From Azospirillum agricola (GTDB lineage Bacteria > Pseudomonadota > Alphaproteobacteria > Azospirillales > Azospirillaceae): a stretch of 64,000 bases of DNA. Positions 17,236 to 27,760 of the stretch are shown here, in pieces (within the stretch, counting starts at the first letter, position 1; every line of letters begins with the position of its first letter). The stretch is taken from the NCBI RefSeq assembly GCF_017876095.1, contig NZ_JAGINM010000021.1, forward strand, positions 62,001 through 126,000. Direction: 5' to 3'. The position numbers were made by a program, and so were the translations under genes. The notes under the pieces are model-generated. The model saw only the letters and a program-made list of their open reading frames with translations. It ran no database searches and was not told where the DNA came from.

Positions 17236-18249
17236 ATGGTGACACGTCGTCTCCTTCTCGGCGGGGCCGCCGCCACCATCGCCGGCGCGTCGTGGCCGGT
17301 CCGCTCCGCCACCGGCATGCTCCGCCGGCTGCGCATCGGAACGCTTCGACCGGTGTCGTCGGCGCCGCTGTTCCTCGGGCATGAACTTGGCTATTTCGCC
17401 GATCTCGGCTTCGAGTCCGAACTGGTCTTCTTCGACGCCGCCCAGCCGATCGCCGTCGCCGCCGCGTCGGGCGACATCGACCTCGGCTGCTGCGCCTTCA
17501 CCGGCGGGCTGTTCAATCTGGCGGGAAACCGCGCGTTGACGGTGGTGGCCGGCGGCAGCCCGGAAGCGCCCGGCTATCCGCTCGTCGGCTATCTCGCCGG
17601 CCGCCCGGCCCACGAGGCGGGGCTGAAAACCCTGCGGGATTTCCCCGGAAGGACGGTGGGGATCACCCAGATCGGCTCCAGCTACCATTATTCGATGCAT
17701 CTGCTGGCGCGCAAACACGGATTCGATCTGGCGCAGGTCCGCCTGCAGCCGCTCCAGAGCCTGTCCAACATGGCGGCGGCGCTGACCGGCGGCCGGATCG
17801 ACGCCACGCTGCTGCCGACCACCCTGGTGCCCGATCTCCTGCAATCGGGCGCTGCCCGGCTGCTCGGCTGGGTCGGCGATGAGACGCCCTGGCAGATGTG
17901 CGGCGTGTTCGTCTCGGCCAAGGCGGCGGCGGACCGGGAAAACGTCGGCCGCATCCTGCACGCCTATCGCCGGGGGTGCGAAACCTACGCCGCCTCCCTC
18001 CTGGCCAAGCGGGTGGACGGGATCGTCCCGCTCGACGCCGAAACCCGTCCCCTGCTCGACCTCCTCGCGAAGCACGCGCGGCTTCCGCCCGAACAACTCG
18101 CCAAGACCCTGCCGTTCATCCGGGCGGACGGCCGGTTGGCGCTCGACAGCGTCCAGGACCAGATCGACTGGATGGCGGGCAGCGGTCTTGTCACTGAACG
18201 CTTCGCGGTTCGGGACATCGTCGACACCGGCTATGGCTACATCGTCTGA
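17236..18249 (+). CDS. ABC transporter substrate-binding protein, NMT1/SsuA-like
   Basis: A 337-residue binding protein, third gene of the operon that starts at 15544. GGGGAG lies nine bases before the ATG. The N-terminus MVTRRLLLGGAAATIAGASW carries a TRRLLL twin-arginine-like motif, so export may go by Tat. The mature part begins RRLRIGTLRPVSSAPLFLGHELGYFADLGF and includes AAASGDIDLGCCAFTGG and a TVGITQIGSSYHYSMHLL lobe. This pattern fits the NMT1/THI5-like family of sulfonate, nitrate and pyrimidine-precursor binders. The substrate is not readable from the sequence. Confidence 0.82.
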   Translation: MVTRRLLLGGAAATIAGASWPVRSATGMLRRLRIGTLRPVSSAPLFLGHELGYFADLGFESELVFFDAAQPIAVAAASGDIDLGCCAFTGGLFNLAGNRALTVVAGGSPEAPGYPLVGYLAGRPAHEAGLKTLRDFPGRTVGITQIGSSYHYSMHLLARKHGFDLAQVRLQPLQSLSNMAAALTGGRIDATLLPTTLVPDLLQSGAARLLGWVGDETPWQMCGVFVSAKAAADRENVGRILHAYRRGCETYAASLLAKRVDGIVPLDAETRPLLDLLAKHARLPPEQLAKTLPFIRADGRLALDSVQDQIDWMAGSGLVTERFAVRDIVDTGYGYIV

Positions 18250-18702
18250 CGCAACCACCCGCTCGTCTTGTGGATCGCGTCCCGGTGAGTGGTGTCTGAG
18301 GGAGCCTCTGTGCTCTTCGGCGAGTTGAAGGCGCCGGCCTACTCCGCGGCAATGGGTAGCGGATCAGCGGCCTGAGGGGGGCTGTGAATCGGCTCGGAAG
18401 CGGGACCCCTATCAGAAGCAATGTAGCCCTTTGTAAATGAATGAGTTTTGGTCACCAATGTGGGGTCCCGATCGGCGCCGATCGGGATCCCACCTCAGCA
18501 GAGTTTTTCTCAACCACTTCAAATGATTGTGGTGCGTCGGCTTGGGGTTCCCGTTGACTGCTGGTTCACAGCTATTGCGGCAAGGTGCTGAGTTCCGAGG
18601 CGATCGTCGCCGCGCTGGACAGCGGACGGCCCATTGAATTCCCGGTCATCTACACGCCGTAACCGGACCACCTCCCCACCCCTTGACCGAGGACGACGCC
18701 CT
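18250..18702. other. Gene-poor gap, possible mobile-element remnant
   Basis: No intact gene is seen in these 453 bases. Two things stand out: a 32-base near-perfect palindrome (listed separately) followed by GAGTTTTTCTC, and a short open stretch at about 18567-18662 ending in TAA. Its reading, HSYCGKVLSSEAIVAALDSG followed by RPIEFPVIYTP, has normal codon use but no start and no family that I recognise. The composition of 18290-18540 differs from the neighbouring genes. The layout resembles the debris of an insertion element, but I cannot name one. Confidence 0.4.
18461..18492. repeat. 32-base palindrome without a loop
   Basis: The left arm at 18461-18476 (TGGGGTCCCGATCGGC) and the right arm at 18477-18492 are complementary over 16 bases with a single G-T wobble, and with no spacer. 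A five-T run starts 12 bases later. It could be a terminator-like structure or an element end. Confidence 0.85.
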
Positions 18703-19980
18703 ATGGCCGACACCCCGACCCTGAAGCCGACGCTGGGACTGTTCAGCGCCGTGATGCTGGCGCTGAGCGTCGTCGTCGGCGCCGGCATGCTGATGCTGCC
18801 CGGCCTCGTGTTTCGCAGCGCCGGACCGGACGCCTACTGGAGCTGGATCGGTGATTCGCTGATGTCGCTGCCGCTGCTGTGGGTGTTCGTCCGGCTCGGC
18901 CGCGCCCACCCCTCGGCCGGCGGGGTGTCCCATTTCGTTCGGGTCGCCTGGCCGCGGGCGCAGGCCGGGGTCGCCTTCGTGCTGCTCGGCGCCTTCGGGC
19001 TCGGCATTCCCTCCATCGCCCTGACCGGCGGCTATTACGTCGCCGAGGGGCTGGCGCTCCCCGGCGGCACGGCGACCGCCGGTCTGGTCGCCGCCGCCCT
19101 GCTGGTGGGAGCGGCGGCGATCGTCCGGCACGGGGCGACGCTGGCGAGCCGCTGGCAGAACGCGGTGATGGTCGCGCTGCTGCTGATCCTCGTGGTTCTG
19201 GCCGGCAGCACGCTGCCACGCTGGGGCCGCGAGTTCCACTGGCCCGACGCCGCCGCGCTGCCCGCGGTCTGGCAGGGCATGGCGCTGGCCTTCTTCAGCT
19301 ACACCGGCTGGGAGCTGTTCGCCGCCCTGTCGGAGGAGATGAGAAACCCGCGCCGCGACTTCCCGCTGGCGGTGGTGATCAGCTTCGTCGCCGTCTCCCT
19401 GCTCTACCTCGGCGCCGCCCTGGCGGTGCAGAGCACGGTGGCGGTCGACGACCCCCGGCTGATCCGCGCGCCCTTCCTGCCGGTGGTCGAGGCACTGGTC
19501 GGCGGGGCTTCCGGCCGGGCTGCGCTCGGCGGGCTGGTCGCCCTCATCATCGTCGCCAACCTGGTCGGCGCCGTCTGGGCGGCGTCGCGCCTCGTCTTCG
19601 ACATGGGGCGCAACGGTTTCCTGCCTGCAGCGCTCGACGCCGGCCGGCTCGACGCGGGCGGCACGCCGGCACGGGCGCTGGCCACGGTCCTCGCCGGATT
19701 CCTGGCGGTGATCGGTTTTCACCTGATCGGCGGCGTGCCGCTCGACGCACTGCTGACGCTGGCCGGGCAGAACTTCTTCCTGCTCTACCTCGCCTGCGTC
19801 GCGGTGTTCGTGAAGATCGTGCCGGATCGCCGCGAGCGCGCCTTTGCCCTGCTCGCCCTGGTCGGGCTGCTGGCCTTCGCTGGGGCGTTCGGCTGGAGCC
19901 TGCTCTACCCGCTGGCGCTGTTCGCCCTCCCCTACGCCGCCCGCCAGGGCAGGGTCGTCCATTTCGGCCGCGCGGGATGA
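18703..19980 (+). CDS. APC-superfamily amino acid transporter, YjeH-like
   Basis: A 425-residue inner-membrane protein with about 12 membrane segments. It starts with LGLFSAVMLALSVVVGAGML, the conserved first helix of APC transporters with its G-x-G bend. It then has the HPSAGGVSHFVRVAW block that recalls E. coli YjeH, an exporter of methionine and branched-chain amino acids. The C-terminus is LYPLALFALPYAARQGRVV. A methionine-type efflux role would fit a sulfur-assimilation region but is inference; other APC carriers are possible. It stands alone, bordered by a gene-poor gap and by insertion-sequence debris. Confidence 0.8.
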   Translation: MADTPTLKPTLGLFSAVMLALSVVVGAGMLMLPGLVFRSAGPDAYWSWIGDSLMSLPLLWVFVRLGRAHPSAGGVSHFVRVAWPRAQAGVAFVLLGAFGLGIPSIALTGGYYVAEGLALPGGTATAGLVAAALLVGAAAIVRHGATLASRWQNAVMVALLLILVVLAGSTLPRWGREFHWPDAAALPAVWQGMALAFFSYTGWELFAALSEEMRNPRRDFPLAVVISFVAVSLLYLGAALAVQSTVAVDDPRLIRAPFLPVVEALVGGASGRAALGGLVALIIVANLVGAVWAASRLVFDMGRNGFLPAALDAGRLDAGGTPARALATVLAGFLAVIGFHLIGGVPLDALLTLAGQNFFLLYLACVAVFVKIVPDRRERAFALLALVGLLAFAGAFGWSLLYPLALFALPYAARQGRVVHFGRAG

Positions 19981-20222
19981 TCAGCCCCTCCGCGCCCGCT
20001 GTCGCATGCGGAGCGCCGAGGGGACAGCGAGAGCGCGGCAGGGATCGAAGCCGGAGGCCGAGACTCCGCAGGAGGCTCGGTTCACGAGAGCCCGGTGCAC
20101 GGGCCATGCCCGTGCAGCCGCCCCCATTTCGGCAGCAATGCGCCGATAGTGTTGAAAAAGTCGGGCGCTGCCCGAGTGCCGCTCTGTTGATCGCAAGGGC
20201 GGAACAGCAGGCACCGGCCCCT

Positions 20223-20436
20223 TCACGCCGGCCTGGGCTCCGGCATGGGGATGAGCTTGGCGAGCTTGCGGAGGTTCTGGGCGGCGGCGGCGAGGTGGAA
20301 CTCGTCGCGGGCGCCGTTCGGCCCCCGCAATCGCAGGCGGTCGAGCCCCAGGATGCGTTTGAGGTGCGCGAACAGCATCTCGATCTTTTTCCGCTCGCGC
20401 CGCGAGATGGCATAGGCGTCGGTGGCGGCGAACCTT
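20223..20436 (-). pseudogene. Transposase C-terminal fragment, IS1182/IS5-type DDE
   Basis: About 70 residues that read SRRERKKIEMLFAHLKRILG, then LDRLRLRGPNGARDEFHLAA and NLRKLAKLIP. This is the conserved end of DDE transposases, with the final catalytic glutamate in KKIEMLF. The frame ends at TGA 20223. The rest of the transposase is absent; the sequence before it belongs to another family and another frame. Confidence 0.8.
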
Positions 20437-20511
20437 TCCCTCCGCGGTGATGCCATGAACCTGAAAGACATTTTTCGCCAGATCCAGACCGATCGTCGCC
20501 AGCGTGGTCAT
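20431..20511 (-). pseudogene. IS110-family transposase N-terminal fragment
   Basis: The first 27 codons read MTTLATIGLDLAKNVFQVHG and then ITAEGKV. This is the hallmark start of IS110-family (DEDD) transposases, with the first catalytic aspartate in GLDLAKN. The similarity stops where the IS1182-type fragment begins, so the gene was cut by insertion or deletion. Confidence 0.8.
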
Positions 20512-20658
20512 CAGCCGCTCCTGCAAGGTGGCTTCTTCGACGGACCCAGCTTGACACCGTTTCCCGGTGAAAGGGCCCTCCACCACATCATCTCACGGTC
20601 GTTTTCCCGTCATACCGCCCAGTTCATATCGTTTGTGAAACCGCCACCCCTGGATCGT

Positions 20659-21981
20659 TCAGGCGCCCTGGAGCCCATAATGCGCGGACAGGGTGTCGCC
20701 CTCATACCCGGTGCGGAACAGGCCGCGCTTCTGCAGGATCGGGATCACCTGCTCCACGAACCCCTCCAGTTCGTCCGGGGTCATGTTGCCGATGTTGAAG
20801 CCGTCGGCGGCGCGGTTGACGAACCAAGCCTCCAGCGTGTCGGCAACCTGCTCGGGCGTGCCGATGACGACGCGGTGCGGACCGCCGACCGGCTGCCGGG
20901 TCAGGAACTCCCGCAGCGTCGGCCGCTCACGGCGCAGCAGGGCGACCAGCGCGTCGGTGTGCCCGCGCGAGGCGGCGCGCTCCGGCGCGCGGTCGAGGAT
21001 GTGGTCGGGAACCGGCGAGTCGAGGTCGAGGTCGGCGGGCTCCACCCCCAGCCGGGCGGCGAGCTGTTCGACGATCAGCGTCCGGCTGGTCTGCTTCTCC
21101 AGCAGGGACTGCCGCTTGCGCTCGGCCTCCTCGACCGTCCCGCCGAGATAGAGATAGACGCCGGGCAGGACGAACACCCGGTCAGGGTCGCGCCCTTCGG
21201 CGCGGACGCGGTCCTTGACGTCGCGGTAGTAGGCTTGCGCGTCGGAGAGGTCGAGGCCGATGGAGAAGATGGCGTCGGCGTGGCGCGCGGCCAGAGCGCG
21301 GCCCTCGGCGGAGCCGCCGGCCTGGAACAGCACCGGGCGGCCCTGCCGCGAGCGGGGAAGCTGCGCCGGCCCTTCGACGGAAAAGAAGCGGCCCTCGTGC
21401 TGGACGTGCTGGATGCGCGACCCGTCGATCTGGGGCGCTCCGCCGCCGGGGGCCGGACGGACGGCGTCCGGTCCCCAGCTGTCCCACAGCCTCCGCACCA
21501 CGGTCACGAACTCGTCGGCGCGGGCGTAGCGGTCGGCGCGCTCCGGCAGGGCCGCCAAGCCGAAGTTGCGCGCCGCGTGCGGGTCGTAGGTGGTCACCAC
21601 GTTCCAGCCGATCCGGCCGCGGCTGACATGATCGAGCGCGCCGAAGCTGCGGGCGATGTTGTAGGGCTCGTTGAAGGTGGTCGAGGCGGTGGCGACGAAG
21701 CCGATGCGCTCGGTCAGCACCGACAGGGCCGACGCCAGCACCACCGGATCGATCACCGGCCGCGGCGGGCGCCCGCCGCCCTCGAACAGATGCAGGTAGT
21801 TGGCGAAGAAGACGGCGTCGAACAGCCCGCGTTCGGCGATGCGGGCGATGCGGAGGTAATAGTCGAGAACGAAGTCGGCCGGCGCGTCGGCCGAGTCCCG
21901 CGTCCAGGCGCCGGCGTGCTCGCCGGCGGTGTTGCCATGAAAGTTGAGGTGGATTTGGCGGCGTATCGGGCGTGGGCTCAT
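20659..21981 (-). CDS. LLM-class flavin monooxygenase, NtaA/SnaA/DszA family
   Basis: A 440-residue cytoplasmic monooxygenase of the bacterial-luciferase superfamily. These enzymes use FMNH2 from a separate reductase to insert oxygen next to sulfur or nitrogen; DszA opens dibenzothiophene sulfone. Family blocks include RIARIAERGLFDAVFFANYL, ERIGFVATASTTFNEPYNIA and RGRIGWNVVTTYDPHAARNF. The DGFNIGN and GLFRTGYEGDTLSAHYGL tail is also diagnostic. The ribosome site AGGAGA lies 9 bases before the ATG at 21981. It is the last gene of the five-gene leftward operon that starts with the flavoprotein monooxygenase at 27584. It resembles the protein at 60246. The substrate is unknown. Confidence 0.88.
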   Translation of the reverse strand: MSPRPIRRQIHLNFHGNTAGEHAGAWTRDSADAPADFVLDYYLRIARIAERGLFDAVFFANYLHLFEGGGRPPRPVIDPVVLASALSVLTERIGFVATASTTFNEPYNIARSFGALDHVSRGRIGWNVVTTYDPHAARNFGLAALPERADRYARADEFVTVVRRLWDSWGPDAVRPAPGGGAPQIDGSRIQHVQHEGRFFSVEGPAQLPRSRQGRPVLFQAGGSAEGRALAARHADAIFSIGLDLSDAQAYYRDVKDRVRAEGRDPDRVFVLPGVYLYLGGTVEEAERKRQSLLEKQTSRTLIVEQLAARLGVEPADLDLDSPVPDHILDRAPERAASRGHTDALVALLRRERPTLREFLTRQPVGGPHRVVIGTPEQVADTLEAWFVNRAADGFNIGNMTPDELEGFVEQVIPILQKRGLFRTGYEGDTLSAHYGLQGA

Positions 21982-22063
21982 GGCAAGGCTCTCCTGTGTC
22001 CGCCCGCCGGGAAGGCGGGCGGGGCGTGTGTCGTGTTCGGTGGGCGCATCGGTCGACGATGGC

Positions 22064-23089
22064 CTAGTCGAAGATGGCCAGGGTGCGGGTGCGGAAGCTC
22101 TTCACCTGCCCCTCCCATTGCGCCAGCGGGATGCCGGTGAAGCGGTAGCCCTCCAGCGCCGGCAGGTCGGGCGGCACCGGCGCGCCGGTGCGGGTGCCGT
22201 AGCTCGACGCCTTGGTCAGCGCGGTCTGGCCCGCCGTGCCGAGCAGCCAGCCCTTGAACAGCCGGGCTGCGTTGGGGTGCGGGGCCTGGCGCAGCAGGCT
22301 GAGGCCGGGGCCGAAGGTGACGGCGGAGTCCGCCAGATACTTGACCTTGATCGGCGCCCCGTCGCGCTGGAGATTCCCGACATTCTGCGTCGGTCCCCAC
22401 AGGCCGAAGGCGACGCGGCCCTGCGCCACATGGGTGAGGAGCTGCGCCGCCGTCGGCGACACCTGGCCGTTGGCCTTGATCGCCTTCAGCTGCTCGTCGG
22501 TGATGGCGTCGTTGTGGGCCAGCGTGGCGCCGACCAGATCGGGCGCCGCGGCGCCGGTGTAGCGGGTGTAGCCGAACTTCCCGGCCCAGCTCTTGCCGAT
22601 GGCCTCGTCCAGCGTCCTGGGAAGCTGCTCCTCCTTCACGAGGGTGGTGTTGTAGACCAGCGTGAACAGGGTGGTGAAGGGAACCTGGAACAGGCCGTTC
22701 GCGTCCTTGTACTGCGGATCGAGGGCCGCCGCCTCGTCGGGCGTGTCGGGCTCCAGCCGGCCGTCGGCGGTCAGCGTGGCGATGTCGCCCATGCCGCTCA
22801 GCACGAGGTCGCCGACATGGTTGCCGCTGGCCGCTTCGGCGGCGATGCGGCCGACCAGCGGGGCGCCGCCGCCGGAGATCACCGCGGGCTGCACGGCGAT
22901 GCCGGGGTAGGCCCGGGCGAAGGCGTCGAACACCGATTGCAGGTGGCCGTAGGGGGTGTAGAGCACGAGCTGGGTCTCGCCGGCCTGCCTGGCCTTGGCG
23001 TAGAGGGAATCGAGGCTTTCCGCGTGGGCGGCGGCGGCGGCCGTCAACGACAGCGCGGTGGCCAGCGGGAGAAGGGGAAGGCGCAGCAT
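22064..23089 (-). CDS. ABC transporter substrate-binding protein, Fe3+/phosphonate-type (family 1)
   Basis: A 341-residue periplasmic protein with signal peptide MLRLPLLPLATALSLTAAAA, cleaved near AHAES. The mature part has VLYTPYGHLQSVFDAFARAYPGIAV and a typical AfuA/FbpA-like IAAEAASGNHVGDLVLSG. The mid part, PFTTLFTLVYNTTLV, is shared by iron, thiamine and 2-aminoethylphosphonate binders. The gene follows its ATPase by 47 bases. Placed between two monooxygenases, it more likely binds an organic compound than iron, but that is inference. The stop is TAG at 22064. Confidence 0.83.
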   Translation of the reverse strand: MLRLPLLPLATALSLTAAAAAHAESLDSLYAKARQAGETQLVLYTPYGHLQSVFDAFARAYPGIAVQPAVISGGGAPLVGRIAAEAASGNHVGDLVLSGMGDIATLTADGRLEPDTPDEAAALDPQYKDANGLFQVPFTTLFTLVYNTTLVKEEQLPRTLDEAIGKSWAGKFGYTRYTGAAAPDLVGATLAHNDAITDEQLKAIKANGQVSPTAAQLLTHVAQGRVAFGLWGPTQNVGNLQRDGAPIKVKYLADSAVTFGPGLSLLRQAPHPNAARLFKGWLLGTAGQTALTKASSYGTRTGAPVPPDLPALEGYRFTGIPLAQWEGQVKSFRTRTLAIFD

Positions 23090-23136
23090 CGGAGGCACAG
23101 GTCCTTGGATCGGGGGTGAAGGGGGCGGGGGCGGAG

Positions 23137-24269
<1,133 letters not shown>

Positions 24270-24270
<1 letters not shown>

Positions 24271-26063
24271 CAGGCGGCCTGCCTTTCCAGGGTGGAGGAG
24301 CGCGGGACGCGCGGCGTGCCGAGCGCCGGGCGCCGCCGTTTGACGGCAAGCAGGCGCAGGGCGCCCAGCCCCGACAGCCCGGCGGCGAACAGGCCGGCCA
24401 TCGTCGTCACCAGCAGGGCGGTGGCGTCGCCGAGTTGCCCCTGGGTCTGAAGCTGGTAGATGTGCGAGGCGACGGTGCCGAGCGTCGGGGTGCCGAGCAG
24501 CAGCGGCACGTCGAGGTTGCCGGCGACGGCGATGGCGACGAGGAACCAGCCGGTCAGGAAGCTGGGCGCGATCAGCCGCCCGACGACGTCGAGCAGCGCG
24601 CGGGGCGCCGACGCGCCGGACACACGGGCCGCCGCCGTCAACTCCGGCGCGATCTGCGCGCTGGCCGCCTGGGCCGCCTGCATGGCGAAGGGCAGCGCCA
24701 CGACGACCAGGGCCAGCACCAGCATCCAGACGGTGCCGTAGATCTGGCGCAGGCCGGGAACGCCGACATAGGCCCACATCACGGCCAGCGCCGTGACGAT
24801 GCCCGGCATGGCGAAGGGAATCAGCGTCATCAGCCGCAAGGCCGAGCGGGCGGGCACCGGCAGGGCTTGACCGGCTTGGGCGAGCAGCACGGCGAGCGTC
24901 ATCGCCAGCGCGCCGACGCCGACCGCCAGCAGCGCGGTGGTGCGCACCGCGTCGATCATGCCGGGGCGTTGGAACACGCGCTGGTAATGCACCAGCGTGA
25001 AGGAATCGAGCACGCCCGGCACCGACTGGACGGAGCCCAGCAGCAGCGACAAGAGCGGTCCGATCACCGCCACCAGCACGAAGGCGAGGATGGCGGCGTT
25101 CCCGGCCAGCCCCCAGCGGCCCAGCCGCAACCGGTGCTGGCGGGTCGCCTTGCCGGCGACGGTCACGAAGCTGCGCCGGCCGAGGACGCGGGCCTGCAAC
25201 AGGCTGAGCGCGGCGGCAACGAGCACCAGCAGCAGCGACAGCGCGCTGGCGGTGGCGTATTGCGGCGGGTAGGCGTGGACCAGCCGGTCGTAGATGGCGG
25301 TGGACAGCACCTCGATCCCCGCCGCCTGCCCGAGGATCAGCGGGATGTCGAAGGAATGCAGCCCGGCCACGAAAGCGAGGATCGCCGCCCCGCTGAGCGC
25401 CGGGGTCAGCAACGGCAGGTCGATGCGCAGGACGGTGCCGAAGCGCCCGACCCCCGAGACCAGCGAGGCGTCCTCGTGCGCGCGGTCGAGCGCCAGGAAG
25501 GCCGGGGCGAGCAGCAGGTAGGTGAAGGCGGTGGCGCGGATGGCGATCACCGCCAGCAGGCCGGGCCCGGACTCGACGTTGACGAGTCCCGCCTCCGGCC
25601 CGAAGGCGGCGCGCAGCGCCGCGTTGGCGAAGCCGATCGCCGGGTTGCCGAGCAGGCTGAAGCCGATGCCGTGGAACAGCGACGGCGTCGCGTAGATCAC
25701 CACCATCGTCGGGGTGACGAGCCGGCGCAGGCGCAGGTCGGTCCGCTGCGCCAGGAAGGCGAAGCCGGCCGCCGCGACGACCGCCACGGCGGTCGACAGC
25801 AGGGCGAGCAGCACCGAATGGGCGGCGGCGCTCCACAGCTTGGTCGAGCCCGGCAGGGCAAGCAGCGGCTCCACGCTCCAACCGCCCGGCATGCCCGGCG
25901 GCGCCGTGCGGAAGACGCCGATGGCGAGCATCGCCGCCGGCCACACCAGCAGCAGCGCCAGCCCGGCGAAGAGCGGCAACGGCCACAGCCGGCGCCGCCG
26001 GCGGCGGAGCCAGGACCATGCGGACCGGGCATGATGATCGTCGTGAAAAGGGGCTGGTGCCAT
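24270..26063 (-). CDS. ABC transporter fused permease, FbpB/ThiP-type
   Basis: A 597-residue inner-membrane protein that contains two permease units in one chain, the usual form for iron and thiamine importers. Each half carries its own coupling loop: HEDASLVSGVGRFGTVLRID in the first and PELTAAARVSGASAPRALLD in the second. About 12 membrane segments are visible, beginning PLPLFAGLALLLVWPAAMLA after an arginine-rich head. GGGAGA lies upstream of the ATG at 26063. It follows the flavoprotein gene by 30 bases, so the five genes from 27584 to 20659 form one operon. Confidence 0.9.
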
Positions 26064-26093
26064 GGTGGGCGTCTCCCGTCCGTCGACCGGCTG

Positions 26094-27584
26094 TCAGGCG
26101 CTGCGGAAGGCGGCCTTTTCCGGTTCGGGGGTCTTGAAGGCGAGGAAGTCGGCGTAATAGGCGTCGGCGTCCTCGACGAAGAGGTCGCGCACCAGCGCGT
26201 TGGTCAGCCGGGGAACGCTGAAGCGCAGGCCGGGGGCGCCGGCCGAATTGCCCATGCTGGCGACGGCGCTGCCGTTGAAGTTGTGGATGTTGCGCAGGAA
26301 GGGCGCCGTTCCCGGCTCGCGCTCCAGGAATTCGAAGGCGGGACCGAGATAGGGAAAGCGGGCCAGCCGCCCGCTTTCCTCGCCGGGCGGCGGGGTGAAG
26401 CGGTCGCCCCAGCGCGCGATGCGGTCGGCGAAGGGGACGAGCAGCGGCGAGCCCGCCGGATCCGGGTCGAAGCCGGTGCCACAGATGACGAAATCCACCT
26501 CATGGTCGCCCCGCTCGGTCTCCGCCAGGATGCCGGTCGGCCGGACCGTGGCCCGCCGCCACGCCGCACCGGTGCGCAGGTGGAAGTTCGCGAAGGCCGT
26601 GCAGCGCGCCACTGAGGTCGGCGGCGGCGGGTTCGGCGCGCTTTCGAAATGGCGGTTGAAGCGCCAGCGGTGGCGGTCCGGCAGCTCGGCGAAATGCCCC
26701 ATCACCCCGGCGAAATCCATCCAGTACAGGGCGTTGATGGTGGGCAGGGTGTCGCGCCGGATGAACATCTCGACGCTGGCGGCGCCGGCCTCCAGCGCGG
26801 TCGCGGCGTTGTCGAAGGCCGAGGCGGCGGCCCCGATCACCGCCACCCGCCGTCCGGCCAGGGCCGTGAAGTCGATGTCCTCGGCCGAATGGGCGTAGAG
26901 GGCGCGGGGCAGCGCCTGGACCGCCGCCGGGATGCGCAGGCCGCCGCAGCCGATCTGCCCGGTCGCCAGCACCAGCTTGCGGGTCAGGCGTTGCTCCACC
27001 CCGTCGGGGCCGGACAGGGTGACGCGCAGGAGGCTGCCCGCCGGCTTGACGATGACGGGCTCGATCGCGGTCACGCTCGTCCCGTTGCGGACCGGAAGAT
27101 CCAGCGTGTCGCGGAACCACAGCAGGTAGGCGTTCCAGTCGCCGCGCGGGATGCTGGTGATCCGCTCCCAGGCGTCCGGCCCGTGCTTTGCCTCGAACCA
27201 GGCGCGCGGGGTCAGGCTGGGGATGCCGAGGTCCGGCCCGGTCACCGCCTTGGGCGTGCGCAGATGGCGCATGCGGGCGAAGGTCGTCCATGGCCCTTCG
27301 CGGCCGCGCGGCGCCTTGTCCACCACCAGGATGTTACCGATCCGCTCCTGGCGCAGGGCGAAGGCCAGCGTCAGGGCCGATTGCCCGCCACCGACGACCA
27401 GCACATCGAGCGGCTCCTGCCCCTCGACCACGCGCGGCAGCGTCCAGCGGCGCGCCTTCGGGTAATCCAGATGGGACAGGTCGGCGGCGACGCGCTCCGC
27501 CAGTTCGGCGAGACAGGAGGGGGACGGGATGCCCGCATCGCCGCCCGGCCGCGACGGCCGGGTGATGGGAAGGGTCGCTGACAT
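26094..27584 (-). CDS. FAD/NAD(P)-dependent flavoprotein monooxygenase
   Basis: A 496-residue cytoplasmic flavoprotein related to Baeyer-Villiger and N-hydroxylating monooxygenases. An FAD-binding Rossmann motif is at DVLVVGGGQSALTLAFALRQ (about residue 60). A second nucleotide motif for NADPH is at VAVIGAAASAFDNAATALEA (about 245), and an ATG-type motif is near the end in VDFVICGTGFDPD. REGPWTTFARMRHLRTPK is shared almost word for word with the paralogue at 34003, so both belong to one subfamily. It is first in the operon with an Fe-type importer and a DszA-like monooxygenase. It could attack S or C=O groups of the imported compound; the real substrate is unknown. Confidence 0.82.
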   Translation of the reverse strand: MSATLPITRPSRPGGDAGIPSPSCLAELAERVAADLSHLDYPKARRWTLPRVVEGQEPLDVLVVGGGQSALTLAFALRQERIGNILVVDKAPRGREGPWTTFARMRHLRTPKAVTGPDLGIPSLTPRAWFEAKHGPDAWERITSIPRGDWNAYLLWFRDTLDLPVRNGTSVTAIEPVIVKPAGSLLRVTLSGPDGVEQRLTRKLVLATGQIGCGGLRIPAAVQALPRALYAHSAEDIDFTALAGRRVAVIGAAASAFDNAATALEAGAASVEMFIRRDTLPTINALYWMDFAGVMGHFAELPDRHRWRFNRHFESAPNPPPPTSVARCTAFANFHLRTGAAWRRATVRPTGILAETERGDHEVDFVICGTGFDPDPAGSPLLVPFADRIARWGDRFTPPPGEESGRLARFPYLGPAFEFLEREPGTAPFLRNIHNFNGSAVASMGNSAGAPGLRFSVPRLTNALVRDLFVEDADAYYADFLAFKTPEPEKAAFRSA

Positions 27585-27643
27585 GGGAAAGCACCGGATT
27601 TCATTGTGAATATCGGGTCCTGAGAAACGCTAACTCCCAAAAA

Positions 27644-27668
27644 CCTATTAATCAACTATATTTATAGG
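27644..27668. promoter_or_regulatory. Candidate LysR box in a divergent promoter
   Basis: The 176-base gap at 27585-27760 separates the leftward flavoprotein operon from the rightward lysR gene and is strongly AT-rich. CCTAT and ATAGG arms enclose 15 bases at 27644-27668, with the shorter AAT/ATT match inside. LysR proteins commonly bind such interrupted dyads between divergent genes. The assignment rests on position and partial symmetry only. Confidence 0.4.
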
Positions 27669-27760
27669 CTTCTAAAATTCTGTGAATCATGCCTAATTCC
27701 CCAGCGCTCTTTTGTCCGTGGTTGCCGCTCCACCGCGCGAAGGGAGGAGGAGGTCAGAAA

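Larger units (their letters stand above)
20148..20511 (-). mobile_element. Scar of two insertion sequences (IS110 head joined to IS1182/IS5-type tail)
   Basis: The N-terminus of one transposase family runs directly into the C-terminus of another on the minus strand; neither is complete. The left part includes a GTTGAAAAAGTC-type end near 20152, common at ends of such elements. No intact inverted repeats or target duplications could be defined by eye. The 237 bases before it hold only a 9-bp hairpin at 20096-20116 (TGCACGGGC, CAT, GCCCGTGCA). Confidence 0.7.
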
